A stretch of DNA of 64,000 nt from Pyropia yezoensis (taxonomy: Eukaryota; Rhodophyta; Bangiophyceae; Bangiales; Bangiaceae), in contig CM020620.1 in assembly GCA_009829735.1 (NCBI GenBank), positions 310,001 through 374,000 on the forward strand. The letters are read 5' to 3'. Each line of letters starts with the position of its first letter. The stretch's first letter is position 1. The position numbers were made by a program, and so were the translations under genes. Shown here piece after piece: positions 51,530-63,795 of this stretch. Under the pieces are notes generated by a model, which searched no databases, was not told where the DNA came from, and worked only from the letters and a program-made list of their open reading frames with translations.

Positions 51530-53475
51530 ATGGCTAGCTCGGACCCCCCGTCGTCCGGGGAGTACACGGGTGACGCACGTACTTCAGTGCCTTTGAATAC
51601 TGGTGAGACACAGGTGGGTTTACCTGGGGTCGCAGAGGGACTAGAGGTCCCTCAAGCCAGCAGGACTGGAAGTGCGGGCGGGCAACAGGCCACCCCGACT
51701 CAGTCGGGAGTTCACTCGGGTGACACTTCTGACGTGGGTGGGCCGAAGTCTGGCCACCGCGTGGTATACTCAACGGGAACGTCCCAAGGGGTGAGGACTG
51801 TCCCCGCGAGTTCCACTCGGGTTGGAGCCAACTTTGGCATGGAGCCATCGCCAACTAGGCTTTCGGAGGACGGCGGACCTCCGTTGGTCGGCGATGGGCT
51901 CGCGCCCATGCCCCCGGTTGAGACCCCTGAGGAACGTGGTTACCCCTCAGGTGGACTCCCGGAGGTGGACCGAGACTCAACTGGAGTCGTCAATCCACTC
52001 CTCGCGGAAACTGTCCGTCGGGAGGCGACCAACTGTGTTGCGGCAGACTTTGCCGGACCTGGTGGTCACGATGACGAATACTATTCTGAATCAGATTGTG
52101 GCGAGTTGCCAGATGGCCTTAATGTCCAGACCGGATTGGGGCCTTCGAGCCCGCAGGCGCAGGGGGTGCCCCCCTGACACCTATCTCGGGTCGCCCCTGA
52201 ACAGGGGCGACCCCTGTGGACTCCCAACGAGGGAGCCACACCATACTCGGTGGGGCGTACGCCCTTCATGGGGGAGTTCCCCCCGACAACCCGCGGCTAC
52301 ACCAAGCGCGCCGCGCCGGACTACAGGCACTGTGGGTGAACTTACCCCAGTGCCACAGCGGCTGTTCCCTCAACGTGAGGTGCCGCCCAAGATCCAGGTA
52401 GCCAACCCGGTCTAACCAGAGGATCTTTGACTGTGAGACCTACGCCCTCCACAACAAGTCGGTGGCGTATGGTCCTGACCAGGCCCGAGCCATGGGCCGT
52501 GCCAAGAAGAATGCACTTCACTCTTTTGGGCACAAAGCGGAGTGGGATGGAAACTCCCCCCCTCCGTGTCTTTGAGTTCCTACGTCGTTTCACAAAAGCC
52601 TGTGACGACAATGCCATAAGTGAAGGCATGGCTTTTTACATGCTACAGGAGTTTACGAAGGGAGACCTGCGGACAGAACTTATGTCCGTCATGCCCAGCT
52701 CCTCAAGTGGAGGCGCTGGGGAGGTGACGTCCTATTTGGAGCTCGTCAACTGGTTGTTGAGGGCCATGGTTGATGAAGCGGCGTTGGCTTCTCAAGTCGA
52801 GGAGTTTACGCCAAGCCCATCAGGAAGAGGCGGAGGACGAGTTGTCCTTTGCGGAGCGAGTCCGTAAGCTCAACAATCTTTGTGGGTTTCTTCATCCACA
52901 AGCTGTGGTGAAGAGTCGGTTTGTGGAAGGACTCCACTGGTCAGTCCGGATGGAGACCCGGGAGCATAACACTGCCCGGGCGACCCTGGCCGAGTTGGCT
53001 AGGTTCGCCTACCGCAGAGGCGAGGCCTACCGCAAGTTGCGGGAGGAACAACGCCAGGAGCGTCAGGCCGAGTTGGCCAAGGAACGGGAGAGGCGCGCCA
53101 GGCCAGAGAGTTGCGAGAGGCACGCCGAATCCGCAAGGAGAGGGTGGTAGCTGCCGTGGGAACTTCCCAAGGTACCTCGTCGTCTTCCCCAGTTGGGAAG
53201 ACCCCTCCGGGAACTGATCATCGGTGTTGGAACTGCAACTCCGATGGTCACTGGGCATATGATTGCCCCAAGTTGAGTAAACGCATCCAACAGCTTGTTA
53301 GGAATGCGAGTAAGAAGTCGGCTACGAACGAAGTGCGTTCACGCCGCGAGGGTGGGTCTCGACCAGTGGTGGCGGTCGCCACACCCTCGACGGAGGGGGC
53401 GGACACGTCGTCCTCGGACTCGTCGTCGTCCTCTTCGCCTCAGATTCGGACGCCAAGTCGGCGGGAAACGAATGA
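51530..53475 (+). pseudogene. gag: gag of copy D, multiple frameshifts
   Basis: ATG 51530 (MASSDPPSSGEYT) is intact. Frame breaks occur after about 52030, near 52160-52310, at 52410-52560 and near 52810 and 53090. The zinc knuckle CWNCNSDGHWAYDC survives. At the position of the TAG of A and B this copy reads a Val codon (52349-52351). Ends at TGA 53473-53475 after GGGAAAC (53463-53469). Confidence 0.82.
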
Positions 53476-53508
53476 CCGTTGGAGCTGGTCGTCCGAAGCT
53501 CACAACGG
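53463..53508 (+). promoter_or_regulatory. Predicted -1 frameshift signal of copy D
   Basis: GGGAAAC, a 6-nt spacer and the same stem as A/B. One stem pair is A-U here (GAGCT with AGCTC) where A/B have G-U, so pairing is kept. Confidence 0.72.
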
Positions 53509-56500
53509 CAGCCTCGGCCAAGTGGGCCAAGAGGACGAACCAACCGTGTCGGATACTGCGGCGACCTAAGGGAGTCCGCCCACCTCGGGTGGGACTTCCC
53601 AAGAACGTAAACCCACGTCGGGTCATCGCGGTGCTGACGGGTGAGAACTTCCAGGTGGCTGGACGGGTGCAACTTGCCCCCGGCCGCGCCTGTTGTGTCC
53701 GTATCGTACTTGATACCGGGTCAGGAGCCTCCTTGATACGCAAGTCGCTATTACCAAAGGGGATGAGGCTCCAACGCTGGAAGTCTAAAGCTGACCATCT
53801 GATCGATATCAATGGTGGGGTACTTCCCATCGTTGGTGCCGTGACCCTACCAACTCGGTTGGGGACCCATGAGGTCGACGTGACCTATGGTGTAGTTGAG
53901 AATATATCGGTACCCCTGCTTCTGGGTACCCTTATGTCGTAACACAAGTGCCTTTGATTTGTGGCCCTGAGTACTGGGTCAAGTTGATGAATGGGGAGAC
54001 TATCCCCATCCTTGGTAAGGGAAAGTCTGTGGCTCCTGTGACAGTTTCACAGTCGAAGCCTGTTTGTTCTGTGAGGGAAGGGTTTACTGCTACTCCTGCG
54101 TTTAGCCCGTAAAGTCATGTTGCCCCCCAACTCGGTGGCGCACGTGGATGTTGTAACTGATTATGCGGGGAACGGGTTTGGTGCACCCTAACCCCCGTCT
54201 TGCTCGCAAGCACCAAGTGCATGTTGCCCTTGGCACGATGGACTCCAAAGCCGGAGTCCCGTGGAGGATCCAGGTGATGAACCTGAGCTCGTCGCCCAAG
54301 TTCTTCAAGTCGGGGGCCAAGTTCGGCTATATCGACCAACACGAGGGACCGGTAGTAGCGGTCACCCTCAGCGCGGGCGCAAGTAGCGACCCCGAAGTCC
54401 GGAAAGGAGAAGCATCAAGCCAAGTCGGCCGCCTCTCCTCGGCCCCAGGTAAACATGGAGGGTGTTCCACCCAGGTTGAGGTTCAAGTTGAACGCCTCTT
54501 GGACCAATATCACAAGTTGTGGGATGGTCAATTGGGACTCATGAGAGCTACCCAACACCGGATCGAGTTGAAACCCCGGTGCGCCCCCCTATACGCCAAC
54601 AACCGTATAGGGGGGGACCCCGTTCAAGGGCCCTCGTTAAGGAGCAAGTTGCTCGCATGGAGGCCCTCGATGTGATCGAGGCCAGCAACGCCGGAGTGGG
54701 CGAGTCCGGTGGTGATCGTCCCCAAAGTTGATGGGACCCCCCGGTTCTGTATCGACTACCGTAAGCTCAACGAGAGCACGGTGAAGGATAGTTATCCCCT
54801 ACCTCGGATGGATGACTGTCTGGACTCTCTGGGGGAGGCAAACGTGTTTCTCTACCCTGGACTGTAACGCGGGGTACTGGCAAATTCCCATTGCCCCGGA
54901 GGACAGGCCATAAAACTACCTTTACCTGTCACTGTGGTACCTACCAGTGCAAGCGTCTACCGTTTGGCCTGTGTAACGCGCCGGCAACTTTCCAGCGCGC
55001 TATGGACATGATTCTGGCCGGAGTACGGTGGCAGATCTGTCTCGTGTACCTAGACGATATCATTGTGTTCTCCCGAAGTCCGGAGGAACACATTGGCCAT
55101 CTTGGCCAGGTGTTCAAGCTACTTGCTGACGCCGGAGTGTCACTGAAGGCGAGTAAGTGCCACCTCTTCACTCAAGAGGTGGAGTACTTGGGACATGTTG
55201 TCCGTCCGGGGCGTCTCAGTGTCAACGAGAAAAACTTGAGGGCCATCCGCAAGGCTCAGTACCCCCGGACCCAGACCCAGATGAGGAGCTTCCTCGGGAT
55301 GTGTAACGTGTACCGGACGTTTCACTAAGGGCTTCGCCAAAGTGGCGAAGCCGTTGAATGAGTTAGTGAGCTCAACCGCTACCGAAGAACCTGCCTCCCC
55401 AAGTCGGGTGGAGCAGGAATCCTTTGAGACTCTTCGGGACCTTCTGCTGAAGCCCCCTATCCTGGCTATTCCCAGGTTGGGAGGCCACTACATCCTGGAT
55501 GTGGACGCTAGCTACGACCAACTTGGTTGTGTGTTGCTTCAGCAGCAGCCGGACAAGGAGTACTTGCCGGTGGGATACTTCAGCAAGGGGCTAAACTCGG
55601 CCGAGAAGAACTACGGAGTCACCGAGTTGGAAGGACTCGCAGTGGTATGGGCGGTGACGTCACTTCGTCACTACCTAGAGGGTGAGAAGTTCCTCATCCG
55701 CTGTGACCACCGCGCGTTGCAGTTCATCTTCAAGACGGACTGTACGAACACTCGTCTCAACCGGTGGAGGGTGCGACTTGGCACCCTTCAACTTTGATAT
55801 TGAGTACCGACCTGGCAGGCAACATGCCCTTGCCGACGGCCTCTCTCGGGTACCTACCGAGGGCTGGACACCAACCCAGTCGATGAGGACATCCCCATCG
55901 TGGGGGTAGTCACGCGCTCGGGTCAGGCGTTGAACCCCGAGGCGCCAGGGAACAAGAAGTACTTGCCCCTGTCCCTGGACGAAGTGTGAAGGCCCAGGCC
56001 GAGGATCCCTTCTGCAAGTCGCAGAGGGATACCCTGGATACAGTGGCGGAGACGCGGTTCTTTCTGGGAGACGATGGCCTCCTCATGAGGAGGGGGGTAT
56101 TCCAGGGGACCGAAACTTGTCGTCCCCGCATCCCTCAAGGACAGTATCCTTGAGAGGGAGCATAACGCTCCCACGGGTGGACACCTGGGGTCTAGTAAAC
56201 TGTACCAGACCCTGAGGACCAGGTACTACTGGCCGTCCATGGTGGTGGACATCTACAGTTGGGTGGCTGCCTGCACAAGTTGTGCACAGAACCGTCTGAT
56301 GGAACGGCGGCCTACTACGGCTATGCTATTGTTCCGGCCAAGGAGCCCTTCGCCGCGTTGGCGATGGACATCCTTGGGCCACTGCCAGTGACCGAGGAGG
56401 GCAACCAGTACCTCCTGGTCATCTGTGACCGCTTCACGAAACTTACGCGAGCGATCCCACTGGCAGAGATCACGGCCATGTCGGTCGTGTCAGCCTTCCT

Positions 56501-56728
56501 AGATCACTGGGTTGCCGCGTATGGCATTCCGGATAGTACACTATCGGACAATGGACCGCAATTTGCGTCTGTACTGTTTCAGGAGTGCTGGATATGTTGG
56601 GGGTTAAGGCAAACTATGCCACCCCCTACCACCCACAAACTAATGGGCAGGTGGAGCGCTTCAACAAAACTATTGTTAGGCAGCTGCGCCACTATGTGAG
56701 TGAGCACGTGAAGACGTGGGACCAATAC
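53472..56728 (+). pseudogene. pol: PR-Pol of copy D, multiple frameshifts, cut by gap
   Basis: Protease VLDTGSGASLI, RT VYLDDIIVFS, RNase H ILDVDASYDQLG and integrase up to HVKTWDQY are recognisable in successive broken frames (breaks near 53930, 54110, 54400, 54700, 54850, 55315, 55780, 55985, 56120, 56310, 56585). The Pol segment reads GPEYWVK where A and B have a TAA after GPE. Confidence 0.85.
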
Positions 56729-57228
56729 NNNNNNNNNNNNNNNNNNNNNNNNNNNNNNNNNNNNNNNNNNNNNNNNNNNNNNNNNNNNNNNNNNNNNNNN
56801 NNNNNNNNNNNNNNNNNNNNNNNNNNNNNNNNNNNNNNNNNNNNNNNNNNNNNNNNNNNNNNNNNNNNNNNNNNNNNNNNNNNNNNNNNNNNNNNNNNNN
56901 NNNNNNNNNNNNNNNNNNNNNNNNNNNNNNNNNNNNNNNNNNNNNNNNNNNNNNNNNNNNNNNNNNNNNNNNNNNNNNNNNNNNNNNNNNNNNNNNNNNN
57001 NNNNNNNNNNNNNNNNNNNNNNNNNNNNNNNNNNNNNNNNNNNNNNNNNNNNNNNNNNNNNNNNNNNNNNNNNNNNNNNNNNNNNNNNNNNNNNNNNNNN
57101 NNNNNNNNNNNNNNNNNNNNNNNNNNNNNNNNNNNNNNNNNNNNNNNNNNNNNNNNNNNNNNNNNNNNNNNNNNNNNNNNNNNNNNNNNNNNNNNNNNNN
57201 NNNNNNNNNNNNNNNNNNNNNNNNNNNN
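56729..57228. other. Assembly gap (500 N)
   Basis: Exactly 500 N between integrase of copy D and the LTR of copy E. The round size suggests a placeholder of unknown true length. Confidence 0.97.
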
Positions 57229-57594
57229 AATTTGAGTGTGAGATTAGTGAGTGGGAATAGAATTAGTAGTGATAGTGGCCCCCGACCTGACGAGGTTAGA
57301 CTCGGGTCGGGGCCACTCGGGGTTATGGGGGGGCTACCTGGCCAACGTGCCGAGGCTCCCCCAGATGCACGTTAAGAGGACAGCGAGGCGCCCTTGGCCC
57401 GCGCCCTCAGGAAAAGACAACTGCGCGTTTGCTTTCCTCTTCCCCGTGTGCACTACCGTGCGTATCTGTTTGCTCTGCGAGCAGGCACGTGAGGCAACAG
57501 GCATACCATTCTCGTAGTTCCCCTTTCTGTGTTACCTGTCCCTTTCCCCGAGGGATATTGACACGTGTCTGAGAGGATCGAGTTTTATACCACA
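57229..57594 (+). repeat. Partial 5' LTR of copy E
   Basis: The last 366 bp of the family 2 LTR, ending TTTTATACCACA. The first part is in the gap. Confidence 0.93.
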
Positions 57595-57598
57595 TATT

Positions 57599-57616
57599 TG
57601 GTGGAGCAGCAGGGGA
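57599..57616 (+). promoter_or_regulatory. Primer-binding site of copy E
   Basis: TGGTGGAGCAGCAGGGGA, 4 nt after the LTR, as in copy C. Confidence 0.85.
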
Positions 57617-57804
57617 TGATTGGAGTGTTTGAGAAGAGACATTTGGGAGCAGCGGTTGGGTTGTTCCTGTTCTGTCTTTTTCTGTGGTTTGGGAATTATT
57701 TGCACCCGTTCACGGGAATCCCATTCCTGGCTCTCCAACCCCTCTTGTGGTCTGGCGATCTTTGGACACGCAGGCAACTGGACTGTGGCTGTCAAGAGAC
57801 CAAC

Positions 57805-59564
57805 ATGGCTACCCTCCCTGGCACGACGGTGCCCGAAGGGGTAGACCCCGCGTCCCTTGACGCATCCCTGGTCACCGCGGGGACGGTGCCCAACCCGGCG
57901 TTCTCCCTACGGGTGAAGCAGACCTGGGTGTGACATCCGGTAGCGGACTGGAGTCCACAGGCGGCCAAGCACCACCTGCTCCCGTTCCTCCGGCTGTTCC
58001 TCCTGTGGGAGCCACCCCGGGGTCAACGGCGTTTGAGTCCGCTCGCAGCAGACGTCTCCCTCCTGTCGGTTCTACTCCTCAACCTCCAGGGATAGCCCCT
58101 GGTGTGTTTACTCCTGGACCCACACATGGCAGCTGGGTGTATACACCTCTTCCTGTGGGCACTAGCGATGCCAGAGGCACCGTTGTGACTGGTTCTACGG
58201 GTCTCCCTGAGACCTCGACTCCTGGGACCGGCCAAGCTTTTCCTCCCCTTGCATCCTATGGGGCGGGGAGCTCCAAGACCGGTAACCGGAGCAGCCGAAG
58301 GCGTCGGCGTCATCGCCGTCGCTCTAGCACCAGCGAGACCAGTTCCTCCAGCTCTGAGGAGGGATATGATTGGGATGCATCTCCCGGTCCCACCCGGCGC
58401 AGGCTAGTCGAGTTTGACTTCCCTGCCCACCAAGTGGGAGATGCCACCCTGAACAAGGTCACGTATTGGGGTAACTACCGGCTGGAGAACCAAGACCAAG
58501 GTTACACCCGGAAGATGGCCAAGAAGATGGCGTCCCTGAACCGGCGAATGCAGCCGAGCTTCGGGGGACATCCTAAGTTTTCCGGGAAGAGACCGGCGCT
58601 TATCTTTGCCTTCCTGCGCCGGTTTGTCAAGGCATGCAATGACAACGATGTGTCCGAGGGCAAGGCTCTCTACCTCCTGGTTAACTTCATGACCGGAGAA
58701 GCGGAACAGCGGTTTGCACAGGTTCTACCAGACTCTGCCGGACACATTGTCGGACGTACCGTCGCGAGTTATCCGGAGGCGGTCAACTGGCTCCTGTCCA
58801 ACTACGCTGACGCGGACTCTCTGCGTAAAGCAGTCGGCAGGCTGAACCGGGCAACCATGGAAAGACAAGAGACTCCAGAGGCGTTCGCCCGTCGTGTCCG
58901 GGAGATGAGCGATGCTTGTGGCAACGTTTACCCTGAGGACAGGCTCAAGATGATCTTCTCGGAAGGGCTTCCTGAATATCTTCAAGTGGATGCGGAGAAC
59001 TACAACCAGGAACATCAAGAACATACCTTCCAGCAGTTGATGGCCTACACCCAGGGCAAGTACCGGCAAGCCAGGGCCCTCCAAGCTCCCATGGTATCAA
59101 CTCCCAAGCCGTTGTCGCGAGTTCGACCCGGACCCGACAAGTATAAGGGAGGTGATAGCCCTGTACCGGTACTCGCAGTTGGCGAGGCCTCACCCATGGG
59201 GTCAGGGGACAAGTGGGGCGGCTTCGTTTCCAAGGAGCAACCATCCCTGGTCGCCCCCAAGCAAGTCAAGAACCAGCGGTTCCGGTCTTGTTGGCTGTGC
59301 CAGAAGGAGGATCACATGTCCTACCAGTGCCCGACCATTCCCAAGGACCGCCAGGAGAAACTCAAGCGTCAAGGACTGGTGTTTGCAAAGGCGGTCAACT
59401 GGGCTGACCGGCGAGCACCCTCCAAGATGGACCAGGCACAGGTACACGCAATCCGAGTGGCAACCTTACAGAGCATCACGGAGGCTCTGGCAAGGGAAGC
59501 TCCTACGGACTTTGACCTGGAGACCGAAACCTCTAAGGGCTCCTCGGACCCGGGAAACGAGTAG
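57805..59564 (+). CDS. gag: gag of copy E
   Basis: ATG 57805 (MATLPGTTVPEG) followed by a one-base shortfall in a G run near 57880 relative to copy C. From about 57930 the frame is open to TAG 59562-59564. It contains the Arg-rich/Ser-rich patch, the capsid-like region (FAFLRRFVKACNDNDVSEG) and the CCHC knuckle CWLCQKEDHMSYQC, nearly identical to copy C. Confidence 0.87.
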
Positions 59565-59592
59565 GGCAGGCGCTCTCCCCAAGTGTCTTCCC
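59552..59592 (+). promoter_or_regulatory. Predicted -1 frameshift signal of copy E
   Basis: GGGAAAC (59552-59558), a 5-nt spacer, stem 59564-59573 with 59583-59592. The -1 frame is open only from 59537, so the overlap with gag is just 28 nt and includes the heptamer. Confidence 0.75.
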
Positions 59593-62500
59593 GAACCTCC
59601 GACGGCAGGGTACTTCTACCCGTTCTCCCCTTGCGTGCCGGGAGAAAGGACGGCGGTTACCTGCTCAACCGGTAGCCGCCTGGACACCCTGTGTGTTCAA
59701 GGGGACATTGCTCGTCCTGCGTAAAGAAAACCTCAAGATTAATGCTCGTATGCGTGTGGGGGATAGCCTCCCCCAAGCTGTTACGCCGGTGGTTGACACG
59801 GGAGCCGGACCAAGCGTCATCACTGCGAACCTGTTACCTCCGGGCTGGCGTCGACATGCCTGGAGAGCGCCTACCCGGACCCATATCGTCGACGCTTCGG
59901 GTCAAACCCTACGACCGCATTGGCCGTCTTCCTGTCGCCATCTATGTCAACAGTGAACCAATGCTTTTTCCCTTTCTAGTAGTCAAGACCTATCAGTCCC
60001 CCTCATCCTAGGCTGGGACTTCCAGAAGCAGCATGTCAAGAGCATCCTACCCGGAGAAGGAAGGTCCAGTTCAACCATGGGTTTGTGTCACCGGTATAGG
60101 AACATCTGGACGCCAAGGTTCGTGTAGCCAAGAGCAAGAGGGAACGCATCCCACCCTCTACCTTGACTCTCTTCAAACCGGTGCTCCTACCTCCTCGCTC
60201 GGAGACCAAGGTTCAAGTAACGACCCGGATTGCAGGTCAATGCCTGATCTACGGACGTAAGGAATTTCTGGCGAAACACCGGTTATACTTAGCCCACGGA
60301 CATCACAAGAAGGTAGAAAGGCACACCCCGTTCTCGGTGCTAATCGTCAACGTGAGCCGGAAGCCAATAACCCTCGCCAAAGGCACCCGAGTTGGTACAG
60401 CAGAGCCTTACCGGGGATCCGCCCGTGCTATGAGCAAGGAAGACCTCCTGAACCTGCAACAAGAACTGGCATCCAACTTGACGGCCTTAGACGTACCTCC
60501 GAAGCAAGAGCAGGCTGGCAGCGCTACTCCGAAACCCGAACAAGCACCACCCGGGATGCCGAAGGTCAAGCAAGAAAATGTCCCTCCCGACTTGAAGGAG
60601 GCACTGGAGAAGCTTCTCCAGGAATATCGGCACCTGTGGTCGGAGAGCTGGGCAAGATGGACGCCACTCTACACCGGATTCAACTCAAGCCGGAAGCTAA
60701 GCCAGTGCACATGCAACCATATCGGGCCGGACCTCATCGCCGGGATGAGATTGAGAAGCAGGTTAACAAGATGCTCAAGATGGATGTTATCGAGCCGTCT
60801 GATGGCGAGTGGGCTTTCCCGGTGGTAGTCGTCCCGAAAACCGGCGGTCACTTCCGTTTCTGCGTTGACTACCGGCGCCTGAACGAGATGACAGTCAAGG
60901 ACGTATACCCGATACCCCGGATGGATGATTGCCTCGACTTTCTTGGTGATGCCACCCTCTTCTCGACGCGGGATTGTAATGCCGGTTACTGGCAGATCCC
61001 TCTGGCTGACGAGGACAAGGACAAGACCACCTTCACGTGCCACCTGGGACTATTCCGGTGCAAGCGTCTTCCTTTTGGTCTCACCAATGCTCCGGCGACC
61101 TTCCAAAGAGCCATCGACATCATCCTGTCCGGGCTAAGGTGGAGAACATGTTTGGTCTACCTGGATGACATTATCGTCTTCTCCAAGACCCCAGCGGAAC
61201 ACCTGGAGCACCTTCGGGAGGTCCTGACCCTCCTGTCCAAGGCTGGAGTTACCCTCAAGGCCGAGAAGTGCCACCTGTTTGAGACTGAGGTGGAGTATCT
61301 GGGGCATGTGCTGAGTCCGGGGGAGCTCCGAGTCAATGAGAAGAACATCAAGGCCCTCCGGCATGCACGGCAACCCAAAACCCAGACGGAACTCAAGAGC
61401 TTCCTGGGTATGTGCAACGTCTATCGCCGGTTCGTACGGGACTATGCTCTGATTGCCCGGCCACTGACCAAGCTGACCAGCAAGAAGCTTCCCGCACAAC
61501 TCCCGGTGTTCGACGAGAAGCAGACCGCGTCCTTCGAAGAGCTCAAGAAGCGCCTGACCACCACTCCAGTACTGGCGTTACCCAAGCGGGAGGGCCAGTT
61601 TGTTCTGGAGACGGATGCCTGTGGCGTCCAGGTGGGGTGCTCACTACTCCAGCAGCAACCTGATGGGCACTTTCTCCCGATAGGCTACTACAGTCGCGTC
61701 TTGACTCCAGCTGAGAAGAACTATTCCACGACCGAGCGCGAGTGCTTGGCAGTCGTCTGGGCTTGCTTCCTGTTACGGCCATATCTTGAAGGACAAGAGT
61801 TCCTCATCCGGACGGACCACGCCAGCCTAAGGTGGCTGCTATGTATGGACAGCAGTCAAGGAAGGGTAGCCCGGTGGCGCCTACGCCTTTCGGAGTTCAA
61901 GTACAAGGTGTGCACCAGAGCAGGGAGGGAGCACCACTGCGCCGACACCATGTCCCAGCTGGAGACTCCTGCAGCCGATACCGGTCCTATCCCGGAGGAA
62001 ATACCTTGCTTCATCCTCCCGAATGTCGGACGTGGCTGGCACGCTCCCCTGTATGAGACACCTGAAGCTCATCAACCGGTGACCATTCACCGGATGCTGG
62101 AGGCACAACTGACGGATCCTCAATGCTTGGAGCTTCGCCACCAAATGGACCTGAACCGGAACAGTCGTTTCTCCGAGTCTACGGACGGACTCCTAGTACG
62201 GGTGTCACCCTTCGATGGGGCCACTCAAGTCTACGTACACCGGGGCCTACGAGCTGACATCCTACGCCTGGAGCACTCGTCTCCCCAGGCCGGACATCCT
62301 GGTGTCAATCGGATGTATGCTTCGATGAGACGACACTATTACTGGGAAACCATGGCCAGTGACGTCCATAAGTACCTGGAGGCTTGTGTTTCGTGTGCAA
62401 GGAACCGGTTGTCCCAGAGGAAGAAGACTTCTAAGCTACGCCTATTCCCTGCGGCGGAGCCCTTTGCAAGCTTAAGCATGGACATCCTGGGGCCCCTACC

Positions 62501-63650
62501 TGAAACATCCAGTGGCAACATATACCTGCTCATCATATGTGACCGGTTCTCCAAGTTTACTCGAGCAATCCCGCTGAGGACCATCACGGCTCTGGATGTC
62601 ACGTCAGCCTTCTGCGAGTACTGGATAGCTGCCTACGGCCCTCCAGACTCCGTCTTGACCGACAACGGTCCCCAGTTTGCATCCCTGTTCTTCCAAGGAG
62701 TCTGTGACCTGATGGGCATCAAGAACTTGTACACTACGACGTACCACCCTCAAACGAACGGCCAGGTGAAACGATTCAACCGGACCCTAGTAGACATGCT
62801 ACGGCACTACGTGGAGGAGCACCAAGAAGACTGGGACGAGCTCCTGGCTGTCCTCACTCAAGCCTACAACTCCCGAGTTCACCGGACAACGGGGGTCGCT
62901 CCACTCGACTTTGTCACCCCAAGGCGGCTGACCAACTTCTCCCTGGAAAGAATACCGGACGGTCTCCAGCCTGCACTGAAGTCATGTCCCAAGGCAAAGG
63001 ATGAGTTCCTGGAACAACTGAAGCTCCTGCTCCCAAGAGTCAAGAAGTCAACCTCGAAGACCCAGGAGCGATACAAGCGGTGCTATGACAAGGGCGTTCG
63101 GGAAAAGAACAAGGAACTGGGTGGTGGCGACTGGGTTTTTGTGGACAACCATAGCAAGACCCGGGGGAAGCTGGACTCGAAGACGGATGGACCTTATGAG
63201 ATCCTGAATACGGACGGTTGGACCTTTCTTCTAGACGTGGATGGCTCCCCGTACCGCGTGAGCAGCGACCATGTCACCCGAGCCCCACCGCCAAGCCAAC
63301 GGGACTTGACCCGGCGCAAGCGGGCCGCAGTACCCTGGCTATCCCAAGAAGAAGGTCGGGAATATGTCTACGTCAAGTTTGTGGACCATGCCTGGAGAGA
63401 CGGACGCCTGTACCTGCGAGTACGCTGGTTCGGTTTTAACCCGGCAGATGATACCTGGGAACCCTCAAACCGGCTACCCATCGCGGATGTCTGTGCCTAC
63501 ACGCGACGGAACGGGATAGAGGGCACTCCAGTGGCCAGAGCCGGCAAGATTCTGGAGTCGGACTCGGAGGAGGACCAAGAGGATGGGGCCAACCAAGACC
63601 CTCGGGACGAGCCGAGTTCATCCGAAGCGGATGCGGAACAAGAGGATTGA
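59558..63650 (+). pseudogene. pol: PR-Pol of copy E, frameshifts and integrase Glu-to-Lys change
   Basis: Protease (PVVDTGAGPSVI) is broken by indels between about 59900 and 60160, and one base is missing near 60642 relative to copy C. From 60636 one frame is open to TGA 63648-63650 with RT (VYLDDIIVFSKTP), RNase H, integrase and the chromodomain-like tail. The catalytic Glu of TNGQVERFN is Lys here (codon 62769-62771), so integrase should be inactive. The RT motif Leu-Asp-Cys of copy C reads Arg-Asp-Cys (60966-60974). Confidence 0.9.
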
Positions 63651-63795
63651 GAAGTAGGGAACGGGTATATCAAGGAGAACACGCAATACAAGCATGGAAC
63701 AATCAAGGAAATCAAGCACCCGCTCGGGCAACCCTTCTCTCCGCCTCTTCCCTCCTCGCTTCTCCCAAGACCCTCACCCTCCTTGCCTCCAACTA

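Larger units (their letters stand above)
51399..56728 (+). mobile_element. Family 1 retrotransposon copy D, degraded and truncated
   Basis: It begins with the last few bases of a family 1 LTR (CCACA) plus PBS TGGTGGAGCAGCAGGGGA, continues through gag, protease, RT, RNase H and into integrase, and is cut by the N gap. Numerous one-base indels break the frames. It lacks the two stops shared by A and B, so it represents an older or separate lineage. Confidence 0.9.
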
